Below are positions 24,237-34,838 of a stretch of 64,000 bases of DNA, one piece after another (within the stretch, counting starts at the first letter, position 1; every line of letters begins with the position of its first letter). Both the position numbers and the translations under genes were made by a program. The notes under the pieces were generated by a model, which saw only the letters and a program-made list of their open reading frames with translations, did not search any database and was not told the DNA's origin. Origin of the DNA: Erigeron canadensis (Eukaryota > Streptophyta > Magnoliopsida > Asterales > Asteraceae); NCBI RefSeq assembly GCF_010389155.1, contig NC_057768.1:37489633-37553632 (forward strand). The letters run 5' to 3'.

Positions 24237-25956
24237 GGTGCTAATGAACAGTGTCACCACCACGTGGCACTGTTCTATTAGCCCACGTATACTCCGCGTT
24301 AATATTCGGATTTTGTAATATCGGATCCCGTTTGATTTTTTTTCTTTTAGGTATATTTTGGTTTCTTGCAAAAAAAGTTTGCTTTTGTGTTTTTTTCTAT
24401 TGGTTCTTTTTATAACCCATCATCATCATTTGGATTTTTCCATATCAGATCTTGTTTGTAGTTTTTTCCTTTCGGTTTTGGATTGATATTTGTTCTTTTC
24501 GGTTTTTCTTGGTTTCTTGCAAAAAAATTTTTTTTTGCTTTTGTGTGTTTCTCTATTGGTTCGTCTTATAACCCTACATTATTATTTGGATTTTGCATAT
24601 CAGATGTCGTTTAGATTTTTTCTTTCAGTTTCGGACTTTGTCATATCGGAGCCCGTTCGGGTTTTTCCCCTCGTTTTTCTTGGTTTCATGCATAATTTTT
24701 TTGTCTTTTGTTTTCTTTTTTATTGAGTTATTTTATATCCTACATCAATATTTGGATTTTGCCATATAGGATTCCGTTTGGGTTTTTTTTTTTCCTTTTT
24801 GTTTTTACTTCATTTTTTTCATAGTTTTTTTTTTTTTTTGCTTTTGTGTTCTCAACCACCGCCAAGTTACACTTTTCTACACACTCGTTACTACTCAAAT
24901 TTTGCCATATCGGATCCCGTTCTTTTTTTTCTTTCGATTTTGCTTAATTTGTTGTACAATTTTTTTGCTTTTGTGTTCTATTCTGTTGGTTAATCATATA
25001 TTTCACATCACTTTGTCATATCGGATCCCATTTGGGGTTTTTTCTTGGTTTTTTCCATAATTTTCTTGCTTTTGTGTTCTCAGGTAGAATATAACAATAA
25101 ACCCGCATTAACACGACAATTGAAGCCCCGCAAAGCGGGGCAAACCTCACTAGTAATCATTAAGGCGAGGCCAAGGAACAGTGCCACCGCCACGTGGCAT
25201 TGTCCTATTGGTCTACCTATACCCTATGCTTTTATTCGGATTTTGTCATATCGGATTCTATTCGAGTTTTTTTGGTTTCTTGCACATTTTTTTCCCTTTT
25301 GTCAGCTTTTCTAGTTGTTAATCTTATACCCCGCATCACTATTTAGATTTTGCCATATCGTATCCCGTTTAGAGTTTTTTAATTCGATTTTTTTTTTATA
25401 GTTTTTTGCTTTTGTGTTATTAAACGTTAGGCTAATGACATTGCCACCACCACATGACACTGTTCTATTGGTCCACCTGCACCCCACGTTTCTACTCGAA
25501 TTTTGTTATATCGGATTCCGTTCGCGTTTTTTTCCTTTTGGTTTTTCTTGCAAAAATATTTTTTTTGTTTTGTGTTCTTTTTTATTGGTACAACTTATTT
25601 AGATTTTGTCATAACGTATTCCATTTAGAGTTTTTTCTTTCTGTATTTTTCATAGTTTTTTTGCTTGTGTTCTCAACTGATATATTGAAAACTTTTACTC
25701 AACATTTTGTTTTTCCTTTGTTTTTTTTTTTGTTTAACTGCACAAACTAAAAGTATGTATTAGATATTGTAACTTTTTGATTGGGTGTTCTTAGTTTTCT
25801 CGCACAAACATTATTTGTTTTCTTCAAGTTATTTTTAGGGTTTCATACTTTTATCTTTTGAATGATTAAGTTAGTTCAACGCAAGTAGACTATCATAATA
25901 AAACTGTATCAACATGACAATTGGAGCCCCGCAAAACGGGACCTAAACCTTACTAA
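24237..25956 (+). repeat. Array of diverged units with Helitron-like 3' ends
   Basis: A word close to ATTTTGCCATATCGGATCCCG recurs about eleven times (near 24309, 24430, 24589, 24640, 24755, 24899, 25013, 25237, 25347, 25498, 25603), each followed by a GTTT...TTTTTT tract and often by CTTTTGTGTTCT. A second module, CAGTGYCACCACCACGTGGCACTG, occurs at about 24250, 25180 and 25440. Two 3' ends are visible. One has a perfect 7-bp hairpin GCCCCGC-AAA-GCGGGGC (25125-25141) and then CTAG/T at 25150-25153. The other has a decayed hairpin at 25926-25942 and then CTAA/T at 25953-25956. The block looks like partly duplicated Helitrons with internally expanded repeats. Several pyrimidine-rich frames here are not genes. 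Confidence 0.65.
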
Positions 25957-26165
25957 TTAAGTTAATAAATATGAAGTAAGATGTACGGGTTAGATCTAAT
26001 CCAATAGAGCAATAGAAAAAAAAATGGAAATCTCACAATCAAGTTGACGTCGACTAAAAAGTCGGTTGTTTCTATATATAATTGATGGACCTGAACACAT
26101 ACCCTTTCCTTTCCTTTCATTTTCTTGCAAGTTTACTAATTAATATGTTTAAATATTAAATAGTA

Positions 26166-26425
26166 CTATCTTCGTCCCATTAAAAGTGTCATACTTTGAA
26201 TATTTAAAGTTTTTATTTTTAAATTTTGACTTTAATTATATTTCATTGTGTTATATAAAACTTGATAAAAGTTATACAATTAAAAAACACGTCTAAAACT
26301 GATCAATCAATTTATATAACTTTCTTCAAATATTATCTAATACAAATAAAATTATTTAAGGTTAAAAGTACAAATGTTAGACTTTGAAAATCCAAAACAT
26401 GTCACTTTTAATGGGACAGATAGAG
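26166..26425. mobile_element. Stowaway MITE
   Basis: Ends CTATCTTCGTCCCATTAA and TTAATGGGACAGATAGAG form an inverted pair that extends inward through AAAGTGTCATACTTTG / CATGTCACTTTT. TA flanks both sides (26164-26165, 26426-26427). 260 bp, non-coding; a classic Tc1/mariner Stowaway. Confidence 0.85.
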
Positions 26426-26519
26426 TAGTAATAATAATAGCATACTGAAACCAATCTGTATTAATATAATTGATTTTATAAATTGTAGTTATAAATAATA
26501 AGTTAGATCATTAGTTTTA

Positions 26520-26834
26520 TCTATACTACTATATTATCTATACTTCTATACTACTATATAAAAATTATGCATCTCTTGTTGAAAAGTTAAAAAAGAAGAT
26601 ATGCAAAATGACTATTATACCCATAATAAAATAATTTACACCATTAGTCCTTAATTTATCTTCTAAAATATTTCAACTACTCCTTTAAATCAATTACTTA
26701 TACATCAATTACATTTATATCAATCTAGAACACCCGACACCGCCACCAACATCAATAGTCTTTATCACCACATGTCCCCAACATAACCAGACCGTCGTAA
26801 CAATCACCGCCGCATTGCACGAGTACCGTGCTAG
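26520..26834 (+). mobile_element. Small Helitron-like element (family 3), reference copy
   Basis: Starts A/TCTATACTACTATATTA and ends with hairpin GCACG-AGTAC-CGTGC (26817-26831) running directly into CTAG/T. The 3' part is rich in CACCRCC. Related ends are seen at 30879-31150, 38449-38901 and 46494-46703. Non-coding. Confidence 0.65.
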
Positions 26835-27102
26835 TCATGATAAGCACTATATGAATATCTTTAGTCATAGTTTAAAACTATGATATGATTAAAGTTGATA
26901 CAATGTGATACTTTCTAAGAGTAATTATTAATCATTATATTTAACATACACTGTGCAATTTTATTGTTTATATTTATAAAAAACGACATACAATATCATA
27001 TTACTAAATTAACTCGAATGCATGAAACTTAAGACTTCATGAAAATATCACTTTCTAAATATTTGGGCCCATGTGAAAAATATTAAGGTACATCAAGTTT
27101 GA

Positions 27103-27305
27103 GATAAAATAAAATAAGTATTAAAGTAAAATAAATAAAACAATATGTTTCATTTGCTAAAAATCACCGTGTATCATGAAAATCATGATGCATCAATATA
27201 TATATATATACATGTGTTTCGTGGATTTTCGTGCATCAATTTTGTTATGATTTAAGGGTCAAGATCTTGTCTTACTTATTTTATTTTAATACTTGTTTTA
27301 CAATA
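27103..27305. mobile_element. Fold-back MITE, copy 1
   Basis: Ends ATAAGTATTAAAGTAAAATA and TATTTTAATACTTGTTTTA are inverted. The interior holds inverted words around CACCGTG...ATCATG and TGCATCAA. A related copy lies at 51278-51458. An AT microsatellite sits at about 27198-27210. Confidence 0.6.
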
Positions 27306-27329
27306 ATCAATCCCACTTTACCAATGATA

Positions 27330-27825
27330 CTAGTTAATCAACCCGGGTTCAACCCAGGACGCTTAACTAAATATTTAAAACCAAAAAATATATACAAATA
27401 TGTATGTAATTTGTTGTCAATACATTATAATTTGATATGAAGATAGCAACATACTTGTAAAGATGAACATTAATATTTAAAACCGATTAGGGTGATGAAA
27501 AATTAAAAAATAACTATCCTAAATCAATGGTAGATATGTAACTAAATTTAAAGAGTTAAGATACAGTCGATTATTTTTCATATTATTTAAAAAAATTTAA
27601 AGTTAAAAAAATAATATGAAAAAACGAGATGACATGTTGCCTAATATAAAAAATAGTTTTTGAAAGAAATAAAAATCTATTATGACATTATATATTTTTT
27701 AAAAATAGTTTTAAAAAAAATGGTGGCATGCCAAATAAATAAAAAGTTTCTAAAAATAATCTTGTTTTATTTATATATTTAAACAAAATGACATCATCAC
27801 AATTTTTTTTTATTAATATAAGAGA
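27330..27825 (-). mobile_element. Small Helitron-like element (family 2), copy 3
   Basis: Minus-strand 5' end TCTCTTATATTAATAAA after A (flank T on plus). The 3' end is CTAG followed by T, preceded by a CCCGGG-TTCAA-CCCAGG hairpin (27342-27358, one mismatch) with the same geometry as the 10.2-kb copy. AT-rich interior, no gene. Confidence 0.75.
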
Positions 27826-27888
27826 TATATAAGAGATTTTTGTATATGATATATTATTGATATTGATAGACACTTTATTGTATAGGGA

Positions 27889-28055
27889 TTTGTTAGTGAC
27901 AGCTCTTAGGGTTGTCAGTAAAAACTAATTGGGTGCATTAAAATTTGTACCTTGCTGTTAGAAAAATCAGGGGACAATTTTTAATATATAATGTACAAGT
28001 TTTTAAGCATGTAATATGTTGTTAATGACAGTCCTTAGGGCTGTCATTATCATTT
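27889..28055. mobile_element. Small element with repeated GACAGCCCTTAGGGCTGTC ends
   Basis: GTGACAGCTCTTAGGGTTGTC (27897-27917) and ATGACAGTCCTTAGGGCTGTC (about 28027-28047) are each palindromic and related to each other as direct and inverted copies. About 165 bp, probably a MITE; the target duplication is not resolved. Confidence 0.45.
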
Positions 28056-30683
28056 TCCAGTAAATCTTACATACGGTAAGTTAAATTAGTGATGTTAAAT
28101 TAAAACATTTAGAAACTTTTACACGTAATGATGCTTTCGAGATACATGTAATTAAATAAGTCCATTAGATTTTTAACTGAGTTTTAAGATAATGGTTTAT
28201 TACAAACACATAATGATAAATTAGTTTATCCTTATGTAGAACCTGAAAACAAGGTTAAAAGTTTAATTTTCATGTAAAGGTTAGAGGTCTTTATCTTTCA
28301 TTTAGATAGGTAATGGAAACAACTTCTTTACCTTTGTAAAAATAAGCTAGGTCTATTTACACTTTAACCTTTTATACACTGTCATAGTATTGTGACACAT
28401 ATTGCGTGGAAGACAGCATTGCACAGTTTCTTTCTTTCTTTCTTTCTTTCTTTTTATAAATTAATTTATCATTTAGCCAATCAGATAAATTAATTTTGTG
28501 TATAAATCAAGGTCTTCAGTTTGATCCTTAAGGATGACAAAATCTTTAGGTTTTTTCTTTTGAATATTTGTAACGGATTATGGTCAATAGCTCATTGTTT
28601 AGGGTACGTGCAAGACTTCATCATTATATGGTAAGGTTTTCTGATGTCGTATACCAACTGAATGCTCGGAAAAATAGTTCTTATCATAAAAATTCAAAAA
28701 ATAAAAATATTTTTTTTATACACGTTAATAAAACCCGTAAGTCTACAATTAGTAATATTTCATTTTTTATTTCCCGTAACCGTCAAGTTAAATTGTGCCA
28801 CACATTTACATGAACATAGCCTATTCTTTTCTTACAATTTGCCCCTCCACTACCGTCTAAAAAATTAAGAAATATACATTAATTATTAATATAAGGATTG
28901 AGAGAACATATGTTGTAGTCCACGTACTCTAATTATAATTTTATTATTATCTCACGACGACTTTGAATTTGCACCTTAATCATCATGACGTGGGATGATC
29001 TCACCATATTGTCATACATTTCGTTGAGTTAAACTTATTATGATCGTTAAGAAAACATTAGTTAACGTTTCATTTTCACGGTTTATTTAAGAAAAAACAG
29101 GAAAGAAGCTGAATGAAATCAGTTTCGAGTGAGTTGGCAAAAATCAATAACGTACAACTTGAATCTAGAGCGCACACCCTCAACTCCGATCCCCAAGGTC
29201 ACAAAGTTTTAAACCAATTTTACTGATTTCATGATGTGATTCAGAATCTATATATGTCTCTACACGATCAACTAGGATACTTGACACCCTAGATTTGCAC
29301 AGGGAGTTGATTTGTATAATTTTATTTATCATACATCAACAAACATGTTTCATAATGTTGCATGTACTTTATAATACCTAAGCATATTTAGTAGTGTACA
29401 ACTAAAATAAGGAAAGATGAATAAAATCGCAATTAGCTCAATGTTTGATTAGGGCATAATATACTTCAATTCCATTTCACTACTCAATAATAAATGAATC
29501 TGGGCAAAAAAAAAAATAAAATTGATTTTATAAATCGCATGGAAGAGTAACCTGATAGGCGAGTCATCCAAAATATATCTTGCTAAACAATTCGGAATTT
29601 TTTACAATAGTCACAATACCCCTAAGTCGTATATGATATTATGGAGCAAGAAAAGAGATTAATTAAAAGAGATATTTGGGAAGGAAAAAAAAAAAAAAGT
29701 AAAGCGTTGACAAATAGTTGTTCCCAAATTTCAATTATACACGAAAAAATCTCATAATAGGTGGCCTAAGGCTAGTTTTCTTTTTTAAGGACAGGTCGGA
29801 ATTTGAAAATTGCAATAATGCAAGGTTAAGTTAATTTGTTGGTCCTGCAAATGATGTGATGTGGCGTGGCTGGATTAAGCTTTGTGGTGTTTACATAAAG
29901 GAAACAACTTACGAAGACTACTTAATGATATTAACATATCATGTTCACATGATTAAGTTTCGTTAATATCAGATTATCATGTGATCGACATCAATTAATT
30001 CTTTTAATAGCAAAAGAAAAAGGATATGATCTTCGAGCTCTAATTGATAATTTAATGGATGTTTTACATAATCAAATACTCCGTATCTCAAGTTGAATGC
30101 TAGCTAGCTAGATAGGAATGACAGCCATTAAAACCTAAGACGAGCATTACGGAATCTAGCTTGGTTGACATATGGCGCTCAAGTTTCCTCCAAGCGAGGG
30201 CCTGAAATCAACAAAAGAATTAATTTATTTGTGCTCGTTTGTATGGTTCATAAAAAAAATACACAAAGTATGGATTATTTCGGAGACAGTCTAATTTATC
30301 TGGGACAAATTTAAAACGCTAGTCTTACATTTTGTATGTATTCACTATATATATTTACTACTCGTATATTTTGTTTTGTATGGATGAAATTTCAAATATA
30401 TCTTTAAAATTAAAAATATGTCATTGTATCGAAATAAGGGTGAGGACAGCTACCCACGCTACCCCGAACCTAGCTAGCTCCGTCCCTGGATATATTGTTG
30501 GTCCGTTTTTTTGTTAAATACAGATACTTTTATGAAAAACTTGCTATATATGGAAATTTGATTTGCAGTTGACAATTTTAAGGTCTTTAGACAAATTCAT
30601 TCGGTGTGGATTCGACTACACGCAAAGATAATTAAGCTAATTGTAAAATACATAATCATATCATTAGAAATGTGCTCTCTCTA
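28056..30683. other. AT-rich spacer with SINE copy and CTTT microsatellite
   Basis: A (CTTT) run lies at about 28430-28453. 28505-28685 matches the SINE-like sequence at 50835-51040 (GAATATTTGTAAC...ATGGTCAATA...AGGGTACGTG). No gene is recognised; a 77-codon frame at 28580-28813 lies in this repeat and is not called. Confidence 0.5.
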
Positions 30684-30870
30684 TCCAAGGATGGAATTTT
30701 TAGGGGCCAAAGGAGGTTCGAGCCCCTCCAAAAGTTTTTATTTTTAACACTAATTTCTTATACACTCTTTAAAAATAATTTTCATAATACATATTAGCCC
30801 CTCTAACAAAGCTAAATTTTATGTCTCATTAAAATTCGCCCCTCCATAGCTAGTGTTCAAGTTCCGCCAT
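30684..30870. mobile_element. Short element relic
   Basis: Starts AAGGATGGAATTTTTAGGGG and ends GTTCAAGTTCCGCCATTG, with CCCCTCC words inside, like the relics at 2576 and 41576. Non-coding. Confidence 0.4.
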
Positions 30871-30878
30871 TGTCTCTA

Positions 30879-31146
30879 TCTATACTCCTTTATAAAAATT
30901 ATCATACCATCCAATTTTAGAAAGTATTACATAATAATTACATACGAACTTACGAAATTGCCATTAATAAATACCCACTAGGAAAAGAGTTTTTATAAAT
31001 TATCAAATTTGGCCTTAATGAATTAATACCGTCACTGACACCACTAGACCATCACCGACACCACCACCACCAATAATACCGTCACCGACACCACTAGACC
31101 GTCGTCTGGTCATCCCCGCCACCGCCGCCGCATTGCGGGTACCATG

Positions 31147-31150
<4 letters not shown>
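30879..31150 (+). mobile_element. Small Helitron-like element (family 3), copy 2
   Basis: Starts A/TCTATACTCCTTTATAAAA like the 26.5-kb copy. The 3' end GCATTGCGGGTACCATGC is followed by CTCA rather than CTRR, so it is decayed. CACCACC-rich 3' part. An AT microsatellite follows immediately (31149-31180). Confidence 0.55.
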
Positions 31151-31181
<31 letters not shown>

Positions 31182-31599
31182 AAATAACTAATAAATTAAC
31201 TAACAGCAGTGTTAACATCGGAAACAAGTAAGAAATTAATACCAAAAGCATGCATATGTATAGAATAATGTGAAAGAAGAGTCCGCCCGGGTGCATTTTA
31301 CATATGAATGCGCGTTGCAGTAAATCTCAATATATACCTTTCAAAACAAAAAAAAATCTCAATATATGGTTATCCGTTGTCCAAGTGGACGATTGGTGGT
31401 TAAGGTTGCTATGTGTTCGTTTGGACGGTTAGAAATTAGCAGAAAACTAACTATAATAATGATCCTATTTTCTGACATGCACATTTAGGGTGCGTTTAGT
31501 TAATACTCGTACCATTTATTAATGCTCACCAAAACTCAAATATATATACCTGGCTGGCTGACGGTCATTGCTTAATATTGCAAGTAACGTGGGAATATA

Positions 31600-31806
31600 T
31601 TATGGCGCCTGGTAACCCGACCATCTTTTTGTAACTCGACCAGACTTTTTGTAGCGACCTTGATAGGGGGCTCGCTTTATTCTGCCATATTTACCATTAT
31701 AGACATGGGGTTCGCACTTTTTTCACTTTTTGCAGCGACCCTCGCTGTAAAAGGTAGTAGTGGTCGGGTTAAAAAAAAAAGTGGTGGGGATATGGGGGCG
31801 TATATT
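31600..31806 (-). repeat. Dispersed repeat, copy B
   Basis: Reverse-complement relative of 6950-7165 along its whole length (GGCGCCTGGTAACCCGACC to ATATGGGGGCG). Confidence 0.7.
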
Positions 31807-32234
31807 ATATATTGAAATTTAAAACTGTTTAGTACAATATTACAACTGAAGATATATAGATGCAGTAGTTAATATAATAATTTAAGTAAAATATCAACAA
31901 AAATATATATATAAAAAGCAAAGAATAAGAGTGATTACCCACGTTGTTATTATAAAATCTAATAGTTGTACTTGGTTCTTCGTGAAGACCGTATTTAATT
32001 TATATATATGGTTTTAAAGATGATGACTATGAACAATGATATATTTAGTACATTCTCGAAAGTTAGAGGCGCTGAAGTGTAAATTATTAAGGGGTGCATT
32101 TCGTAGATGTTTCCTTAAAACTTTGAAAAATCGTCACAGCTTACAACCCTCAAACTTGTTATTGTATTCAAAAGACACCCCGTGGCCAAAACGCGCTTGA
32201 CCTCTACATGTACAGCAAGGTACATTTTGTACGT

Positions 32235-32244
32235 CTATATATAT
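32235..32244 (+). promoter_or_regulatory. TATA box of the EF-hand gene
   Basis: CTATATATAT lies 124 bp before the ATG, a suitable distance for a core promoter with a 90-100 base 5'UTR. Upstream, ACGCGC (32191-32196) fits a CAMTA-type CGCG box and TTGACC (32197-32202) a W-box. Both are short and may be chance matches. Confidence 0.5.
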
Positions 32245-32367
32245 GTTATGTTGAAGTTGCTCCTCAAATCATTTGGACATTTCACTTCTAATTAGCACTT
32301 CTATCTCAAGTTTTCTCTCCAGAGAACATATAGATACATACATACTATTTCAATTCTCTCTAAATTT

Positions 32368-32793
32368 ATGGACAAAGAACAACAATACAAGAGCGTATTT
32401 CGACACATGGACGCGAACGGAGACGGCAAGTTATCGGCACCGGAGCTTCAAATATGCATTGGAAAGATTGGAGGCGAGTTGTCATTGGAAGAGGCAGAGA
32501 TGGTAGCTGAATTAATTGATTCGGATGGAGACGGGTTATTAAGCATGGAAGATTTGGTTAAAGTGGTTGAAAGCGCAAACGAAGAAGAAAAAAATAACGA
32601 CTTGAAGAAGGCGTTTAAAATGTATGAAGAAATGGAAGGCAGCGGGTGCATAACCCCGAAAAGCTTGAAAAGGATGCTTAGTAAATTGGGAGAGTCAAGA
32701 AGCGTTGATGATTGTAAGATGATGATTGCTAGGTTTGATATTAACGGGGACGGTGTGCTTAATTTCGAAGAATTCAGGCTTATGATGTCCTGA
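32368..32793 (+). CDS. Calmodulin-like EF-hand protein
   Basis: Intronless, 141 residues, the usual size for plant CML proteins. EF-hand loops: 15-26 ([12 protein letters not shown], canonical), 51-62 ([12 protein letters not shown], with Asp at position 12) and 124-135 ([12 protein letters not shown], canonical). The third of the four expected hands, at about 87-98, has lost its acidic ligands, so three calcium sites are likely. The region between the pairs is a long charged helix (EEEKNN). No N-terminal or C-terminal lipid motif is seen. It should act as a cytosolic or nuclear calcium sensor. From memory, the positional relative in Arabidopsis is At3g01830, next to the LYK2 gene. Assignment to a numbered CML would need a tree. 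Confidence 0.95.
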   Translation: MDKEQQYKSVFRHMDANGDGKLSAPELQICIGKIGGELSLEEAEMVAELIDSDGDGLLSMEDLVKVVESANEEEKNNDLKKAFKMYEEMEGSGCITPKSLKRMLSKLGESRSVDDCKMMIARFDINGDGVLNFEEFRLMMS

Positions 32794-33458
32794 TATGATA
32801 TGATCCATCAGCTACTAGATATATATTCAACCGAGATTCCGGTTCACGTATATATTTTGGTCTCATTCCTTTTTTGGTATCACATATTCTTTTGTATCTG
32901 GATATTCTTTCTTTTTTTTTTTTAATTTTATTCATTGTAATTCTATGAGGGTGAATACAGAGTTCGAGATCATATCATTAAACATGTCTCATTGGAGTGA
33001 TAGTTTTCACGATCGATTTCTCTTTTATGCAGATTCTTTACTGTTTGTTTTTTACTGTTATTTATCATTGTGGCAAATTAATCATATACAGAGTAGTATA
33101 TATACTATACTTTTTTATGTAACTTTTCTGATATAAACTAGCTTGTTGATGATGTTTAGTTATGAATACATGTACTAGAATTGAAGTTGAGACATCGACT
33201 AAAATATTAAATGGCTTTCTATGTGACTGTATAATTTCAATACGATAAGTATGTGTTCCATATTTTACAGTAATTAGAACAAACATGTGTTAAGTAAAAC
33301 CCGACGGAAAAGCAGAAAAACCTTGTCTTTCTAATAACATTAACACGAAATAAGAAGAGTAGTTAAAGCGTACGGTGAATTACGCTAAAAGACGAAACGA
33401 AAGAGTGCCAAGAAAAAGTCTAAAATTGTCCTATTTGGACATTGACCAAATTAAATAG
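32794..33458. other. 3' flank of the EF-hand gene, no gene seen
   Basis: AT-rich; contains the likely 3'UTR and polyadenylation region of the EF-hand gene just after 32793, with no exact site assigned. Confidence 0.5.
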
Positions 33459-33466
33459 GTCCCTAT

Positions 33467-33912
33467 CAATGTTTTAAATACCGGTATTACCGGTATCGGA
33501 GACCACACCGGTATTTTAAGTTCGGTATTTTCACTATTCAATACCGGCCGGTATTTCCGGTATTCCCGGTATTTTCCAGTATTACCATACCGGTATTTCC
33601 GGTATTTTCAAAATATAAATTTTGATTTTTAAAAAAAATTATTTTTATGATATTTTAATGTTATTTTTTGTTATTTGTGAACTTTAAAACCTATATTTTG
33701 TTATAAAATACATATTTGGTATTATTTTTGAGTAAATTATAATTGCATTTTGACTTTTTTTTGTTAAATTGTAACAAGTTTTGTAGGATTTTTATACAAA
33801 AAAATATAATAAATTAAAAATAGTCGTACCGGCCGGTAATTCTGGTATTACCGTTAATACCGAAAAAAATTTTCACACCGATATAACTAAAATACCGCTT
33901 TTTAAAATATTG
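33467..33912. mobile_element. hAT-type MITE with ACCGGTAT motif array
   Basis: Ends CAATGTTTTAAATA and TTTTAAAATATTG are imperfect inverted repeats. Flanks GTCCCTAT (33459-33466) and GTCCCAAT (33913-33920) are an 8-bp duplication with one mismatch. The left 140 bp and right 80 bp are dense with ATACCGGTATT/CCGGCCGGTA words; the middle is plain AT-rich. Non-coding. Confidence 0.85.
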
Positions 33913-33920
33913 GTCCCAAT

Positions 33921-34838
33921 TAACTGCCCATTCAAACAGGCAAAGAAAGAAAAGGTACAAGTCAAAGTATATAATACGAGTACACGATCATACATGTAAC
34001 ATGTGCTGATGTGCACATCGAAATGAGATCACTATAGAATAATTACTCAATAATTTTAACTTTCATACATATAAAAAAAATTAGTTTGATAAACTCTTGA
34101 TCACATAATAATACAATTAAGAACGTTACAGTCGTTATAAAAAGGTACAAATTACCAAACATATGTGGATCTAAAGCTACTAAATTACTATATGATTAAT
34201 GTATTCAAATATAATGAATCTTCTATCAATTATGAGTTGACATGTTTGAAGTTATTTTAGCGATTTATAGGTCTCAAATTCGAATCCCTATTCAGCTACC
34301 TTTGAGATATAAATAGTCATTTTATAAAAACTTGGGCTTGATTATACAAGTTCAAGTATGAGGGGACAGAGTTTACACATTTAATCGAAGTGCTTTCGTA
34401 CGTATTAGTAAGGGTTTCCTCCCATTGGGTATTTGAAATAGGCATTTTTACTTCGAGAGTGCTCTTTATTGCGTACCTGGTTAAGACAATGTATACTAAA
34501 CTTTTCGCTGTCGAATTGTGACACGAAGTTTCAAGCGAAATTCACCTTTCAAATATATATATATATATATATATATAATGAATCTTCTCTTTAATTAATT
34601 ATCGTATTTGAAAAAAATATGTAAATAACTAAATATCATGTCAAGTATGTATTCATTTTATTAGCACTCTTAAAGGAATATATTCTAACCAATGCACGAA
34701 CTGAATCATCAAAATGTTTAATAAGATATAAAAATTGGCCAAAAAGTATTGGTAACTATACGTACTAGAGTACATGAATTAAGTTTTTGCGACAAGCATA
34801 TATAGATGACACAAATGTTATGTATGTCATTCACATTT
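33921..34838. other. Spacer with a repeat tail and AT microsatellite
   Basis: 34405-34540 matches the repeat-tail family at 2005-2130 and 36835-36960 (CTCCCATTGGGTAT...GCGTACCTGGTTAAGACAATGTA). A TA run lies at about 34556-34577. The 3'UTR of the leftward kinase gene should lie just left of 34839. Confidence 0.5.

Noticed and set aside
24490..25750. Several F/L-rich open frames of 60-98 codons
   Set aside because: They are products of T-rich tracts in the repeat array and have no domain, conserved start or splice context.
28430..28453. Possible short tandem array of interest (CRISPR-like)
   Set aside because: It is a plain CTTT microsatellite; no spaced repeats of CRISPR type exist in the window and the host is a plant.
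31015..31296. 93-codon minus-strand frame
   Set aside because: It reads through the CACCACC tract and AT microsatellite of a Helitron-like copy; low complexity only.
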